Below are positions 8,903-19,223 of a stretch of 64,000 nucleotides of DNA, in pieces. The first letter of the stretch is position 1. Each line of letters opens with the position of its first letter. Source of the stretch: Brevibacterium sp. CCUG 69071 (lineage in GTDB: Bacteria > Actinomycetota > Actinomycetes > Actinomycetales > Brevibacteriaceae); the NCBI RefSeq assembly GCF_021023135.1, contig NZ_PGFV01000001.1, positions 1,054,001 through 1,118,000 on the forward strand, given 5' to 3'. Under the pieces are notes generated by a model that saw only the letters and a list, made by a program, of their open reading frames with translations, searched no databases and was not told the origin of the DNA. A program made the translations under genes and the position numbers.

Positions 8903-10003
8903 TCAGCCTCTCAGGGCGCGGGTGACGATCTTGGCCATGGTGGTTGCGGCGTTGGTGGGATAGTGGAGTCCGAGTCCGGCTCGGCTCATCGCCGCCAGTC
9001 GCTGCGCGTCGGTGACCAGCGGGAGGATTGTCTCGGTCACGGTCGACGGGGCGAAGTCCGCGTTGTCGACCATCTTCGCCGCCCCCGCACGGACGCTGCC
9101 GGCGGCGTTGAGGCGCTGTTCGCCGTTGCCGATCGCCAGCGGCACGTAGAGGGCGGGCACGCCCGCTACCGTGGCTTCGGAGACGGTCGCGGCCCCGGAG
9201 CGGGCGACGAGCAGGTCGGCGACTCCGTAGGCCCGGTGCATGCCGTTGACGTAGTCGACGACGTGGTAGTCGGGCAGGTCGGCGGCGACGGCCCGCAGGT
9301 CCGAGTCCTTGCCTGCACCGGTGATGTGGAGGACCTGGACGCCGGCCTCCTGGCACAGCGGCGCCGCGGCGAGGAAGGCATCGTTGATCCGCTGTGCACC
9401 GGAGGACCCGCCGGTGACGACGAGCACAGGCTTGTCATCACGCAGGCCCAGCTCCTGCCGGTAGGCCCGCCGCAGCGCTTCGTCGCTGCGGTCGAGGCTG
9501 CTGATCTCAGTGGGCATGGGCATGCCGACGAGCGCGGAGTTGCGCAGCTTGGTGTCGGGGAAGGTGATGCCGACCATGCCGGGCTTCGTCAGCATCGCGC
9601 CGAGGCGGTTGGCCATGCCCGGCTTCGCATTCGCCTCGTGGACGACCAGCGGGATCTTCGCCTGCTTCGCGGCGATGAACGCCGGCGGACAGACATACCC
9701 GCCGACGCCGACGACGGCCCCGACCTCGCGCTCGGCGATGATCCGCTTGACCTCGGAGATGTTGGAGGCGAACCGGCCGGGGAACTTCAGTGCCGCGGGG
9801 TTGATCGAGCGCGGCATCGGGACCTTGTCGATCGTGAGCAGCTCGAACCCGGCCTGCGGCACGATCTCGGTCTCGAGGCCGTCGGGGGTGCCGAGGGCGA
9901 ACACGTCCCAGTCGGGGTGGGTCTTGCGCAGCTGCCGGCCGATCGCCAGCATCGGCGAAATGTGCCCGGTGGTCCCGCCACCGGCCAGAAGAACACTCGT
10001 CAT
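8903..10003 (-). CDS. murG: Undecaprenyldiphospho-muramoylpentapeptide beta-N-acetylglucosaminyltransferase
   Basis: A 366-residue GT28 enzyme that adds GlcNAc to lipid I to make lipid II on the cytoplasmic face of the membrane. The family glycine-rich loops are present: GGGTTGHISPMLAIG at the start (residues 8-22), VGVGGYVCPPAF near 100, and GGSSGAQRIND near 195. The UDP-GlcNAc-binding ARSGAATVSE stretch lies near 268. The gene abuts ftsW by one base, so it is tightly coupled with the flippase/polymerase step. Confidence 0.96.
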   Translation of the reverse strand: MTSVLLAGGGTTGHISPMLAIGRQLRKTHPDWDVFALGTPDGLETEIVPQAGFELLTIDKVPMPRSINPAALKFPGRFASNISEVKRIIAEREVGAVVGVGGYVCPPAFIAAKQAKIPLVVHEANAKPGMANRLGAMLTKPGMVGITFPDTKLRNSALVGMPMPTEISSLDRSDEALRRAYRQELGLRDDKPVLVVTGGSSGAQRINDAFLAAAPLCQEAGVQVLHITGAGKDSDLRAVAADLPDYHVVDYVNGMHRAYGVADLLVARSGAATVSEATVAGVPALYVPLAIGNGEQRLNAAGSVRAGAAKMVDNADFAPSTVTETILPLVTDAQRLAAMSRAGLGLHYPTNAATTMAKIVTRALRG

Positions 10004-10004
10004 C

Positions 10005-11672
10005 TCACTTCCTCACTTTTCGACGGGCAAGTACGGCGAAGGATGATCGCATCCGATCCTTGTGCACCTTGATCGCCGAGTCGGCGCCTGCCTCGGTGCG
10101 GGCGAAGGACAGGAGCACGCCCACCGCCAAGAGGGAGGCGATGATCGAGGATCCGCCGTAGGAGACGAAGGGCAGGGGCAGTCCGATCACGGGCAGCAGC
10201 CCGGTGACGACGCCGATGTTGATGCCGGCCTGACCGATCAGCCAGGCGAAGAGGCCGGCGGTGGTGATCTGGACGAACAGGCTGGATGAGCGCATGATGA
10301 TCCGGAACATGCCGTAGGCGAGGATCGCGAAGACGAGGACCACAGCCAGAGAGCCGAGCAGTCCGAGCTCCTCGCCGATGATCGCGAAGATGAAGTCGTT
10401 GTGGGCCTCGGGCAGCCAGGACCATTTCTCACGGCTGGCGCCGAGTCCGACGCCGAGCCAGCCGCCGGAGGCCAAGGAGAAGAGTCCGTGGTTGGACTGC
10501 CAGGCCTGTCCGGTGATGTCGGTCGCGGACTGATCCGCGTGGCCGGTCAGCAGTGCCTCGATGCGTCTGAGTCGGTTCTCCGAGCTGAGCACGAAGAAGG
10601 TCACGGCCGCCGCCATGGAGCCGATGAGCAGGGCGAAGTACCGCCAGGGGTAGCCGCCGATGAGCAGGCAGACGAAGGCCATGGCCATGAGCACGAGGGC
10701 CGTGCCGAGGTCGTTGCCGGCGGCGATGAGGCCGACGGCGAAGAGGATTCCCGGGACGACGGGGATCATGGCGTGGCCGAAGGTCGTCATCTTCCCGAAT
10801 TTGTTCGCCAGCACGCAGCCGAGCCACACGGCCAGGGCGATCTTGAGGAATTCGGAGGGCTGGAGCTGGAAGGTGCCGATCGCGATCCAGTTCGCGTTGC
10901 CCTTCGTGGACTTGCCGAGGCCGGGGATGAAGACTGCGGCCTGCATGACCACGCCGAGGCCGAGTGCCGGCCAGGCGAGTCTGCACCACAGCGAGAGCGG
11001 GACGAAGCTGCCTCCGATCATCAGCACGATGCCGATGGCGGCGAAGCCCGCCTGCTTGTTGAAGTAGGCGAAGGAAGATCCGGCGCCCCCGTCATAGGAC
11101 GTGATCGAGGACGCGGAGAGGACCATGACGAGGCCGAGTCCCGTCAGCGCGAGCACCGCCACGAGGACGATGTAGTAGGTCGTCAGCGGGTAGGCGGAGA
11201 CGCGGGCGAATTCACGGCGCAGCGAGGCGAAGACGGCCCGGCCGGGGAACTCCCGACGGGTCCGGGCACTGCCGCCCGGAGACTTCGCCGAGCCGGTGCT
11301 CGTCTTCTTCGGCTTCGGTGTGGTGACCGTCGGGGCGGATTTCGCCGAGGTGGCCGACGTCGATTTCGTGCCGCCCACGGTCCGGCCGGCGCCGCTCTTT
11401 CCGGCGCCGCTCTTGCCAGCGGGTTTCTTTCCGGCGGAGCTCGTCCCGGCAGATCTGCTCGCGGTCGGCTGGCGTGCAGCAGGCGTCTTCGCCGAGGTGG
11501 TCGACGTCGGCTTCTGACCGCCGGATTTGTGGCCGCTGGACTTGGAGCCGCCTGACTTGGAACCGCCGGACTTGAGGTCGGCGGATTTCAGCGCCGAGGC
11601 CTTCGCCTTCGACTTGGCCGAGTTCCTGCGGCGTCGGCGCTCATCCGCCTTCGCGGTGGTCTGCCGTCCCAT
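10005..11672 (-). CDS. ftsW: Septal peptidoglycan glycosyltransferase FtsW with long Lys/Ser-rich N-terminal extension
   Basis: A SEDS-family polytopic protein that polymerises lipid II at the septum with FtsI. Start chosen at ATG 11672 (555 residues): it follows the murD stop by one base and has a GGAGCG site. An ATG at 11717 would overlap murD by 44 nt. The membrane core starts near residue 160 and ends with the diagnostic PLPFVSYGGSS motif. Residues 1-145 are an extraordinary Lys/Ser/Ala/Gly/Thr-rich tail with KSGGSKSGG-like repeats and about 30 basic residues. Typical FtsW proteins are about 400 residues and lack this. Confidence 0.94.
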   Translation of the reverse strand: MGRQTTAKADERRRRRNSAKSKAKASALKSADLKSGGSKSGGSKSSGHKSGGQKPTSTTSAKTPAARQPTASRSAGTSSAGKKPAGKSGAGKSGAGRTVGGTKSTSATSAKSAPTVTTPKPKKTSTGSAKSPGGSARTRREFPGRAVFASLRREFARVSAYPLTTYYIVLVAVLALTGLGLVMVLSASSITSYDGGAGSSFAYFNKQAGFAAIGIVLMIGGSFVPLSLWCRLAWPALGLGVVMQAAVFIPGLGKSTKGNANWIAIGTFQLQPSEFLKIALAVWLGCVLANKFGKMTTFGHAMIPVVPGILFAVGLIAAGNDLGTALVLMAMAFVCLLIGGYPWRYFALLIGSMAAAVTFFVLSSENRLRRIEALLTGHADQSATDITGQAWQSNHGLFSLASGGWLGVGLGASREKWSWLPEAHNDFIFAIIGEELGLLGSLAVVLVFAILAYGMFRIIMRSSSLFVQITTAGLFAWLIGQAGINIGVVTGLLPVIGLPLPFVSYGGSSIIASLLAVGVLLSFARTEAGADSAIKVHKDRMRSSFAVLARRKVRK

Positions 11673-11673
11673 C

Positions 11674-13224
11674 TCAGCGCTCCAGGTGGGACTGGACTGC
11701 CTCGGTGAAGAGCTCACCCCGGGTGTTGTAGTTGAGGAACTGGTCCATGCTCGCCGCCGCCGGGGCCAGCAGCACCGTATCGCCCGATGAGGCGAGTTCG
11801 GCCGCTGCGCTCACCGCCGCCGAGGCGACTGCTTCGCCGCGGCGATTCGGCACTCCCGAATCCACGGCCAGGGCCGGTTCGATGCGGATGACGGTGAGCT
11901 CCGGCACGGTCTCGGCAATCGCCGAGCGGAAGGCCGAATCGTCCTCGCCGATGAGCACCACGGCCTTGAGGCGGGAGGCATTGTCGGCGATCAGGGACGT
12001 GAAGTCGGCGCCTTTGGGCAGGCCGCCGGCGATCCAGACGATCGAGTCGAAGCTGCCCAGGGAGGCGTTCGCGGCGTGGGTGTTCGTCGCCTTGGAGTCG
12101 TCGACCCAGCGGATCCCGTCGCGTTCGCCGAGGGTGACCATCCGGTGCGCGCCCGTCGAATGCGCGCACAGGCCTGCGGCGATCGCCTGGCCGGGAACGT
12201 CGATGCTGCGGGCCAGGGCGGCTGCGGCCAGGGCATTGGCGACCTGATGGGCGGCCGGTTCCCCACCGTCCGCGCCGGTGGCCGCCGCGACATCGGACAG
12301 GGAGGCGATCTCGGCGGCCGAGGAGTAGCGCTGCGGGATGAAGGCTCGGTCGACGAGCAGATCTTCGACCACGCCGAGTTCTCCGGGGCGGGGGATTCCG
12401 GTGGTGAAGCCGATGGCCTTGGCCCCAGCGATGACATCGGCGTCCTCGACCATGTGCAGGGTCGCCTCGTCGGCAGTATTGTACACGCAGGCGAGCTTCG
12501 CGTTGTGGTAGATCTTCGCCTTGTCGGCCGCGTAGGCTTCGGCGCTGCCGTGCCAGTCGAGGTGGTCGGGGGCGATGTTGAGCACGGCGGCGGCCTCGGC
12601 GCTCATCGATTCCTGCCAGTGCAGCTGGAAGCTCGAGAGTTCGATCGCGAGGACCTCGAGGCCGGGTTCGAGCACGGCTTCGAGCAGCGGTGCGCCGATG
12701 TTGCCGCAGGCCTTGGCCTTCAGTCCCGCGGCGTGCAGCATCGACTCGAGCATGGTCGTCGTCGTGGTCTTGCCGTTGGTGCCGGTGATGGCCAGCCATT
12801 TGGCGTCGTTGGTGCCCCTGATCCGCCAGGCCAGCTCGACTTCGCCGATCACGGGCACCCCCGCCTCGGCGGCGGCCTTGAGCACGGGCTGGTCGGGACG
12901 CCAGCCCGGGGAGGTGACGACGAGGTCGAAGTGACCTTCGGGCAGTTCTTCGACGTGTTCGGGTCCGCGGCGGATGTCGACGTCGAAGACCTCGAGGATC
13001 TGGACCTTCTCGCTGACGTCGGAGCGATCGTCACCGTCGATGACGATGACGTCGGCACCCCGTTCGCCGAGGTGGACGGCCGCGGGGAAGCCCGTCACCC
13101 CGAGTCCGGTGACGAGGATCCGCAGTCCGGCCAGGGATGACGAGGGTCCGTTCAGGTCTGCGGGGATCGCGGCCGTCGAGTTCGCCTCGGCGGCCGCTTC
13201 TCCGGTGTTCGGGGTCTCAGCCAA
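11674..13224 (-). CDS. murD: UDP-N-acetylmuramoylalanine--D-glutamate ligase
   Basis: A 516-residue Mur ligase that adds D-Glu to UDP-MurNAc-L-Ala. The N-terminal nucleotide fold [19 protein letters not shown] starts near residue 33, after a 30-residue Ala/Glu-rich leader. The ATP loop [17 protein letters not shown] is near 150, and the [13 protein letters not shown] motif of the C-terminal domain is near 375. It overlaps the mraY 3' end by 8 nt and leads directly into ftsW. It is longer than E. coli MurD (438) because of the leader and inserted loops. Confidence 0.95.
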   Translation of the reverse strand: MAETPNTGEAAAEANSTAAIPADLNGPSSSLAGLRILVTGLGVTGFPAAVHLGERGADVIVIDGDDRSDVSEKVQILEVFDVDIRRGPEHVEELPEGHFDLVVTSPGWRPDQPVLKAAAEAGVPVIGEVELAWRIRGTNDAKWLAITGTNGKTTTTTMLESMLHAAGLKAKACGNIGAPLLEAVLEPGLEVLAIELSSFQLHWQESMSAEAAAVLNIAPDHLDWHGSAEAYAADKAKIYHNAKLACVYNTADEATLHMVEDADVIAGAKAIGFTTGIPRPGELGVVEDLLVDRAFIPQRYSSAAEIASLSDVAAATGADGGEPAAHQVANALAAAALARSIDVPGQAIAAGLCAHSTGAHRMVTLGERDGIRWVDDSKATNTHAANASLGSFDSIVWIAGGLPKGADFTSLIADNASRLKAVVLIGEDDSAFRSAIAETVPELTVIRIEPALAVDSGVPNRRGEAVASAAVSAAAELASSGDTVLLAPAAASMDQFLNYNTRGELFTEAVQSHLER

Positions 13225-14305
13225 CGCGGGACACCCATTCGGCGTAGAAGAGGCAGATGCCGGCGACGACGAACAGGGCGGCGATGATCCAGAATCTCAC
13301 CACGATCGTGACTTCCGCCCAGCCCTTGAGTTCGAAGTGGTGCTGCAGGGGCGCCATCCTGAACACGCGCTTGCCCGTGGTCTTGAAGGAGGCGACCTGG
13401 ATGATCACGGACATGGTGATGATGACGAAGAGTCCGCCGAGGATGATGAGCAGCAGCTCGGTCCGGGACATGATGGCCAGGCCTGCGAAGGCGCCGCCGA
13501 TGGCCAGGGAACCCGTGTCGCCCATGAAGATCTTCGCCGGCGAGGTGTTGAACCATAGGAAGCCGAAGCAGGCGGCGGCCATCGCTGCGGCGACCATTGC
13601 CAGGTCGCGGGGGTCGCGCATGTAGTAGCAGGCGTTCGTGGCCTCGGACATGAGGTTGCAGTTCTGGGTCGACTGCCAGGTGCCGATGACCACGTAGGCG
13701 GCGAAGACGACCACCGAGGCGCCGGCGGCCAGGCCGTCGAGTCCGTCGGTGAGGTTGACGGCGTTCGAGACCGCGGTGACGATGAGGTTCGCCCAGATGA
13801 CGAACAGGATGAGGCCGAGCACCGCGGAGCCGAAGGCAAGGTCGAGGTTGGTGTCGCGGATGAACGACACCTTCGTCGAAGCCGGGGTCTCCCCGAAGGA
13901 GTTCGGGAACTGGAGGCCGAGGACGGCGAAGGAGATGCCGACGAAGGCCTGACCGATGAGTTTGGGCACCGGCCGCAGGCCGAGGGAGCGCTGCTTCTTG
14001 ATCTTGATGAAGTCGTCGAGGAAGCCGACGATGCCGAGTCCGGCGGCCAGCCACAGGACCAGCAGTCCCGAGGCGGTGGGCACGGAGCCGGTGAATAGGT
14101 GTCCGAGCAGATAGGCGAGGATGGCTGCGCCGATGATGACGACGCCGCCCATCGTCGGTGTGCCGCGCTTCGTCGCATGCGAGGTGGGACCGTCGTCACG
14201 GACGAACTGGCCGTACCCGCGCTTGACGAGGACACGGATGAACAGCGGCGTGCCCACCAGCGCGAAGATCAGGGCCAGGCAGGCTGCGAGCAGTACGGCG
14301 ATCAT
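13217..14305 (-). CDS. mraY: Phospho-N-acetylmuramoyl-pentapeptide transferase
   Basis: A 362-residue membrane enzyme with about ten hydrophobic segments that transfers phospho-MurNAc-pentapeptide to undecaprenyl phosphate, forming lipid I. Active-site marks are GFLDDFIKI (catalytic Asp pair near residue 94), [12 protein letters not shown] near 185, and the cytoplasmic [13 protein letters not shown] loop near 320. It overlaps murF by 4 nt (ATGA) and murD by 8 nt, consistent with one coupled translational unit. This is the target of several nucleoside antibiotics in other bacteria. Confidence 0.96.
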   Translation of the reverse strand: MIAVLLAACLALIFALVGTPLFIRVLVKRGYGQFVRDDGPTSHATKRGTPTMGGVVIIGAAILAYLLGHLFTGSVPTASGLLVLWLAAGLGIVGFLDDFIKIKKQRSLGLRPVPKLIGQAFVGISFAVLGLQFPNSFGETPASTKVSFIRDTNLDLAFGSAVLGLILFVIWANLIVTAVSNAVNLTDGLDGLAAGASVVVFAAYVVIGTWQSTQNCNLMSEATNACYYMRDPRDLAMVAAAMAAACFGFLWFNTSPAKIFMGDTGSLAIGGAFAGLAIMSRTELLLIILGGLFVIITMSVIIQVASFKTTGKRVFRMAPLQHHFELKGWAEVTIVVRFWIIAALFVVAGICLFYAEWVSRVG

Positions 14306-15768
14306 TGGCCCCCCGATACACCGGCGATTTCATCCCCGAGATACCGCAGTCCGGCGTCACGGGAGGATTTGAACAGGACGATATCGCCGGGGGCGAGTTC
14401 TGCGCCCAGCAGATCGCGCGCCTCGGCGGCGGTGGCCACCCAGGTGGCCTCGTTGCCCCACGACCCTTCGAGGTTCGCGGCATTGAAGATCGGCTTCGCG
14501 CCCTCGCCGACGACGATGGTGCGGGTGATGTTGAGCCGGACCACGAGTTCGCCGATGTCGGAATGGGCCGACACGGACTCGTCTCCGAGTTCGAGCATCT
14601 CTCCGAGCACGGCGAAGGTCCGCCGCGGTCGGCTCTCCTCATCCCCGCGGCCCATCGAGGCCAGGGTCTTCAGAGAGGCGCGCATGGATTCGGGGTTCGC
14701 ATTGTAGGCGTCGTTGAGCACGGTCACGCCCGAGGGCGAGTCGATGAGCTCCATCCGCCACCGGCTCGCCGCCGAGGAGGTCGAGAGTGTGGTCACGATC
14801 GATTTGGATGCGACGCCGCAGGCATGGGCGATCGCGGCGGCGGCCAGGCCGTTGCCGACGTGGTGTTCGCCGATGAGTGCCAGGCGCACCTCCCGCGGTT
14901 CCTCACCGGGCAGGTGGAGGACGAAGGAGGGGTGACCGGAGGAGTCGGTGGTGACTCCGGTCCCGCGGACCACCGAATCATCCCCGGCGACCCATTCCGG
15001 CAGGGACTCGCGCTGGGAGAACCACAGGGTGGACACCTCGGGGGCGAGGACCTCACGCATTCCGGCGACCCGGGAGTCATCGGCATTGAGGATCGCGGTG
15101 GAGCCGGCGACGAGGGATTCGACGAGTTCGGCCTTGGCCCGTGCGGTGTTCTCGATCGAGCCGAAGACGCCCGAGTGGGCAGTTCCCACGGCGAGCTCGA
15201 CCGCGATGTCGGGACGGATCAGGCTCGTCAGGTAGGCGAGGTTGCCGATCGAGCGGGCCCCCATCTCGAGGACGAGGAACCGCGTGGACTCATCGGCGCG
15301 CAGGGCCGTCAGCGGCACTCCGACCTCGTTGTTGTACGAGTTCGGCGGCCACACGGTCTCGGCCTCGCCGGCGAGCAGGTCCGCGGCCAGATCCTTCACG
15401 GTAGTCTTGCCGACGGAGCCGGTGATCGCGATGACGGTGAGCTCACCGGCTTCGCGCAGGCCTTCGATGCTGTGTCGGGCGAGGACGCCCAGGGCTTCGG
15501 TGGCGTCGGGGACGACGACGGTAGGCAGTGGGGAGTCATCGACGGTGGGGACGGATTCGCCGATGATCAGGGCCGCGCCCGCCTCGATGGCGGCTGCGGC
15601 GAATTCGATGCCGTCGAAGTTCTCGCCTCGGCGGGCAACATAGATGTCACCGGAGCCGATCTCTCTCGAGTCGGTCACTACTCCGGCGGTCAGTTGGGTC
15701 TCGGGGTCGATGCCGTACAACTCGCCGCTCAGGGCAGTTGCGATCTCGGCTGCAGTCAGTCGCTTCAT
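14302..15768 (-). CDS. murF: UDP-N-acetylmuramoyl-tripeptide--D-alanyl-D-alanine ligase
   Basis: A 488-residue Mur ligase that completes the UDP-MurNAc-pentapeptide with D-Ala-D-Ala. The N-terminal domain binds the UDP substrate, the ATP loop [16 protein letters not shown] is near residue 115, and the [12 protein letters not shown] stretch typical of MurF follows. The C-terminal domain contains [13 protein letters not shown] near 350, another MurF hallmark. It starts one base after the murE stop. No ddl gene is in this window, so D-Ala-D-Ala must be made from elsewhere in the genome. Confidence 0.95.
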   Translation of the reverse strand: MKRLTAAEIATALSGELYGIDPETQLTAGVVTDSREIGSGDIYVARRGENFDGIEFAAAAIEAGAALIIGESVPTVDDSPLPTVVVPDATEALGVLARHSIEGLREAGELTVIAITGSVGKTTVKDLAADLLAGEAETVWPPNSYNNEVGVPLTALRADESTRFLVLEMGARSIGNLAYLTSLIRPDIAVELAVGTAHSGVFGSIENTARAKAELVESLVAGSTAILNADDSRVAGMREVLAPEVSTLWFSQRESLPEWVAGDDSVVRGTGVTTDSSGHPSFVLHLPGEEPREVRLALIGEHHVGNGLAAAAIAHACGVASKSIVTTLSTSSAASRWRMELIDSPSGVTVLNDAYNANPESMRASLKTLASMGRGDEESRPRRTFAVLGEMLELGDESVSAHSDIGELVVRLNITRTIVVGEGAKPIFNAANLEGSWGNEATWVATAAEARDLLGAELAPGDIVLFKSSRDAGLRYLGDEIAGVSGGQ

Positions 15769-15769
15769 A

Positions 15770-17377
15770 TCAACTGTGAACTTTACCTGGTTGGGAGCCG
15801 CCCAGTCGCATGGACAGCGCCTCGCGTGTCCTCGACCGGTCGTCGAAGTCGGTCACCACGGTGCCCACGGTCTGGCCGGTCTCGTGGCCCTTTCCCGCGA
15901 TCAGCACGGTGGTTTCGGGGTCTGCGGAGGCGATCGCCGTGTCGATGGCTTCGCCCCGATCGGCGACCTCGATGATCTTCTTCACACGTGCCGTGCCCGC
16001 GGCGATCTCCGCCTCGATTCCCGCGCGGATCGCCGCCCGGATCTCCTCCGGGTCCTCGGTGCGAGGATTGTCGTCGGTGAGGATGATCACGTCAGCGGCC
16101 GCCGCTGCGGCCCGACCCATGCCGGGTCGTTTGCCGCGGTCGCGGTCGCCGCCGGCGCCGAAGACGATGACGAGGTCCTCGCTGTCGGCGTGCAGCGACT
16201 GCAGGGCCTTGGCGATCGCATCGGGCGTGTGCGAGTAGTCGACGATCGCGCGGGGCAGCTTCTCGGGGTGGGACTGGCCGTGGGCGCGGGGGCCGGAGAC
16301 GTCGATGATCTCCATCCTTCCCGGCACCGAGGCGGTGAAGCTCGTCCCGATCCGCCCCAGATCCTCGGGGCTGACCCCGGATTCGACGAGCATGGCCGCG
16401 GCGAGGGCGGTGTTCGTGACGTTGAAGTCACCCGGCAGCGGGGACCGCAGCCGGATCGACGTGGCAGCGCCGGTCCGGTCCGTGTCCGCGGCCGAGGAGT
16501 CGCCTCCCGCGCCGAGGTGGAGCGTGAACTCGGATTCTCCGGGGGTGTGGTCGATCAGCCATTCGCTGCGCTCGTCTCGGCCAAGGGTGCGCACGGGCAC
16601 GTGGGCGGCTGCGACCATCTTCTCTCCCCATTCGTCTTCGACGACGATGACCGCCTGGTCGGCGAAGCGACGGGTGAAGAGCATGGCCTTCGCCGCGAAG
16701 TACTCCTCCATCGTGTTGTGGAAGTCGAGGTGATCCTGGGACAGATTGGTGAAGCCGGCGACGCGGAAGTGGGCACCGTCGACGCGATGCTGACTGAGCG
16801 CGTGCGAGGAGACCTCCATGGCGCAGGTCTCGACCTGTGCCTCACGCATCTTCCCGAACAGAGCGTGGAGTTCGGGAGCCTCGGGGGTGGTGCGCACGCT
16901 CGGCACGGTGTCGCCGGCGATGAGGGTGGCGACGGTGCCGATGACGCCGGTGCGGCGGCCGAGGGCCTCGAGCATTCCGTCGATGAGGTAGGTCGTCGTC
17001 GTCTTCCCGTTCGTCCCGGTGACGCCGAGGAGTTCCGGCTGCCCGGTGGTGCCGTAGACGGCGGCGGAGACGTAGCCGAGGATGGAGCGGGGATGCTCCA
17101 CGATCAGGGCGCTCACCTGTGACAGTGCCGCGTCATCGACGGCGGCGGTGATCCGGTCCCACCCGCTCGCATCGGTGAGGATCGCAGCCACACCGTCGGC
17201 GATGAGTTCGGGGGCGAACTTCGCTCCGTGGACGTTGGCGCCGGGCAGTGCCGCATAGAGCATTCCGGGCACCACGGTGCGCGAGTCGTGGGAGACCCCG
17301 GTGACCTCGCGTTCCGGGTCTCCGTGGATGGTGCCGGGGGCGATCGGCAGCAGCTGTGAGAGGCGCATCATTTCCAT
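15770..17377 (-). CDS. murE: UDP-N-acetylmuramoyl-L-alanyl-D-glutamate--2,6-diaminopimelate ligase
   Basis: A 535-residue Mur ligase that adds the third residue of the stem peptide. The ATP loop [14 protein letters not shown] is near residue 118, and the carbamylated-Lys region is near 225. The substrate-selecting motif reads LTDDNPRTEDP; DNPR is the established sign of meso-diaminopimelate specificity, whereas L-Lys enzymes carry a different motif. It overlaps the ftsI stop by 10 nt. ATG 17371 is an alternative start. This gene gives the best clue to wall chemistry in the window. Confidence 0.95.
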   Translation of the reverse strand: MEMMRLSQLLPIAPGTIHGDPEREVTGVSHDSRTVVPGMLYAALPGANVHGAKFAPELIADGVAAILTDASGWDRITAAVDDAALSQVSALIVEHPRSILGYVSAAVYGTTGQPELLGVTGTNGKTTTTYLIDGMLEALGRRTGVIGTVATLIAGDTVPSVRTTPEAPELHALFGKMREAQVETCAMEVSSHALSQHRVDGAHFRVAGFTNLSQDHLDFHNTMEEYFAAKAMLFTRRFADQAVIVVEDEWGEKMVAAAHVPVRTLGRDERSEWLIDHTPGESEFTLHLGAGGDSSAADTDRTGAATSIRLRSPLPGDFNVTNTALAAAMLVESGVSPEDLGRIGTSFTASVPGRMEIIDVSGPRAHGQSHPEKLPRAIVDYSHTPDAIAKALQSLHADSEDLVIVFGAGGDRDRGKRPGMGRAAAAAADVIILTDDNPRTEDPEEIRAAIRAGIEAEIAAGTARVKKIIEVADRGEAIDTAIASADPETTVLIAGKGHETGQTVGTVVTDFDDRSRTREALSMRLGGSQPGKVHS

Positions 17378-19149
17378 TCTCGGGCAGGGAGCTGTGGTTC
17401 CGTCGTCGACGGGGGGATCTTGAGGTGCCGCATGGTGAAGCCGGCGACGTCGGAGAAGACGGGGGCGGCGGCGCTTCCACCGTAGTAGCCGTCTCGGGGC
17501 CTCTGCAACGTCACGGAGATCGCGACCTGCGGGTCTTCGGCGGGCAGGACGCCGACGAAGGAGGCCGTGTAGCCGTCGTAGCCTCCGCCTTCGGCTGCCG
17601 GTGCCTGCGCGGTTCCGGTCTTGCCTGCGACGCGGTAGCCCGAGACCTGCGCGGACTTGCCGGTGCCTTCGGCGACCACGCCTTCGAGGATGCTCAGGGT
17701 CTGATCGGCCGCCTTCTCGCTGATCACCCGTTCGGGCTTGCCAGCGGGTTCGGAGATCGGCTTGCCCGAGGGTCCGATCATGCCGTCGACGAGCGTCGAG
17801 GGCACGTGCACTCCGCCGTTGGCGATGGTGGCGATGACATCGGTGGTCTGCAGGGCGTTCGCGGCCACGCCCTGACCGAACATGACCGTGTACTTCGTGC
17901 GGCCGTCCCAGTCCGTGTAGGGGTGGAGGATGCCTCCGGTCTCGGCGGGGAAGCCGATGCCCGAGGTGGAGCCGAAGCCGAACTTCTTCATGTACTCGTA
18001 GCGCTGCTCCTCGGTCAGCTTCTCCCCGGCCAGGATCGTGCCCGTGTTCGAGGATTCGGCGAGGATGCCCGCGAAGGTCAGCTTCTCGTCGGGGTGTTCG
18101 TGGGAGTCGCGGAACTCCTCGTCATTGGGTGCCTTCCATTTGTAGGGCACCGTGAACTCGTCTTCGGGGTCGACCAGTCCCTGGTCGAGCAGGGCGGCGG
18201 CGGTGACCATCTTCGCCGTCGATCCGGGCTCGAAGACGTCGGTGAAGATCCGCGAGCCGCGATCGTCGGCGTCGACCTTGCCCGGGGAGTTCGGATCGAC
18301 CGTCGGGGCATCGGCGGCGGCGAGGATCCGGCCGGTCTTGATCTCCTTGACGACGATCGATCCGGATTCGGCCTTGTGCTTCTGCCGCTGCTCCTCGATG
18401 GCCTGCTGGGCGTAGTACTGGATGTCCGGGTCGATCGTCGTCTGCAGTCCTTCACCGTCGACGGCGTCCTGGATGTTGTTGTCCCCGAGCGGGATGATCT
18501 CTCCGCGTGCACCCTTCTCGTACTGCTGTCTGCCGTCGCGGCCAGAGAGCTGTTCGTCGTAGGCCTGTTCGAGGCCGGCTTGGGCGTGGCCGTCGGAGCT
18601 GAGGAAGCCGACGAGGTTGCCGGCCACTCCCCCGGAGGGATAGGAGCGCACGGCGTATTCCTCGGCGGAGACGCCGAGGATCTCGAGCTTCTTCACTGCC
18701 CGCCAGGTCTCGGAGGTCAGCCCCTTGGCCACGGGGTTCCAGCGCTTGTCGCCGACGAGCTTCGGGTAGAGCAGTCCGGGATCGGTGTCGAGCGGACCGG
18801 CCAGAGCTTCGGCTGCGCCCCAGGCGCCGACGAGTTTGCCGTCGACCTTGTACTGGGCGACGTTCTCCTGGTCGACGACGAGCTGGTAGCGGGAGACGCT
18901 GTCGGCGAGCACCGTGCCGTCGGAGGCCAGAATCTGACCGCGATCGGCGGGCAGGGTTCGAGTGACCAGCCGGTTGTCCAGGGCCTTCTCAGCGAGCTTC
19001 ATCGAGTCCATGCCCTGGATCGAGACCAGGCGGACCGAGGTGATGAGGAGGGCGAGGATCGAGACGGCCGCGATGAGTCCCATCCGCAGACGCAGATTGG
19101 GGCCTGTGCGTTTGCCGGTCTTCTTCACCCGAGATCTACGTGGGCCCAT
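17368..19149 (-). CDS. ftsI: Septal penicillin-binding protein FtsI (PBP3, class B)
   Basis: A 593-residue transpeptidase with a basic cytoplasmic N-terminus, one transmembrane helix (about 22-42), a dimerisation/pedestal domain and a beta-lactam-binding domain. The three active-site motifs are intact: STAK at 310-313 (nucleophile Ser310), SSN at 366-368 and KTGT at 510-513. No PASTA repeats follow, unlike some actinobacterial PBPs. It partners FtsW in septal synthesis. An AAGGAC site precedes the ATG, and 74 nt separate it from the FtsL-like gene. Confidence 0.95.
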   Translation of the reverse strand: MGPRRSRVKKTGKRTGPNLRLRMGLIAAVSILALLITSVRLVSIQGMDSMKLAEKALDNRLVTRTLPADRGQILASDGTVLADSVSRYQLVVDQENVAQYKVDGKLVGAWGAAEALAGPLDTDPGLLYPKLVGDKRWNPVAKGLTSETWRAVKKLEILGVSAEEYAVRSYPSGGVAGNLVGFLSSDGHAQAGLEQAYDEQLSGRDGRQQYEKGARGEIIPLGDNNIQDAVDGEGLQTTIDPDIQYYAQQAIEEQRQKHKAESGSIVVKEIKTGRILAAADAPTVDPNSPGKVDADDRGSRIFTDVFEPGSTAKMVTAAALLDQGLVDPEDEFTVPYKWKAPNDEEFRDSHEHPDEKLTFAGILAESSNTGTILAGEKLTEEQRYEYMKKFGFGSTSGIGFPAETGGILHPYTDWDGRTKYTVMFGQGVAANALQTTDVIATIANGGVHVPSTLVDGMIGPSGKPISEPAGKPERVISEKAADQTLSILEGVVAEGTGKSAQVSGYRVAGKTGTAQAPAAEGGGYDGYTASFVGVLPAEDPQVAISVTLQRPRDGYYGGSAAAPVFSDVAGFTMRHLKIPPSTTEPQLPAREWK

Positions 19150-19223
19150 TGCACTGTCCTTGGTCCTTGCTTAGTGGGCGAATGGTTCCGCGGCTGGTCG
19201 GGATCGGCCCGATGCGGTGCGTC

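Noticed and set aside
8901-9356. 150-codon upstream extension of the murC frame
   Set aside because: Lies fully inside murG, has no family similarity, and MurC starts at the conserved MSTSQIV... with normal length from 8900.
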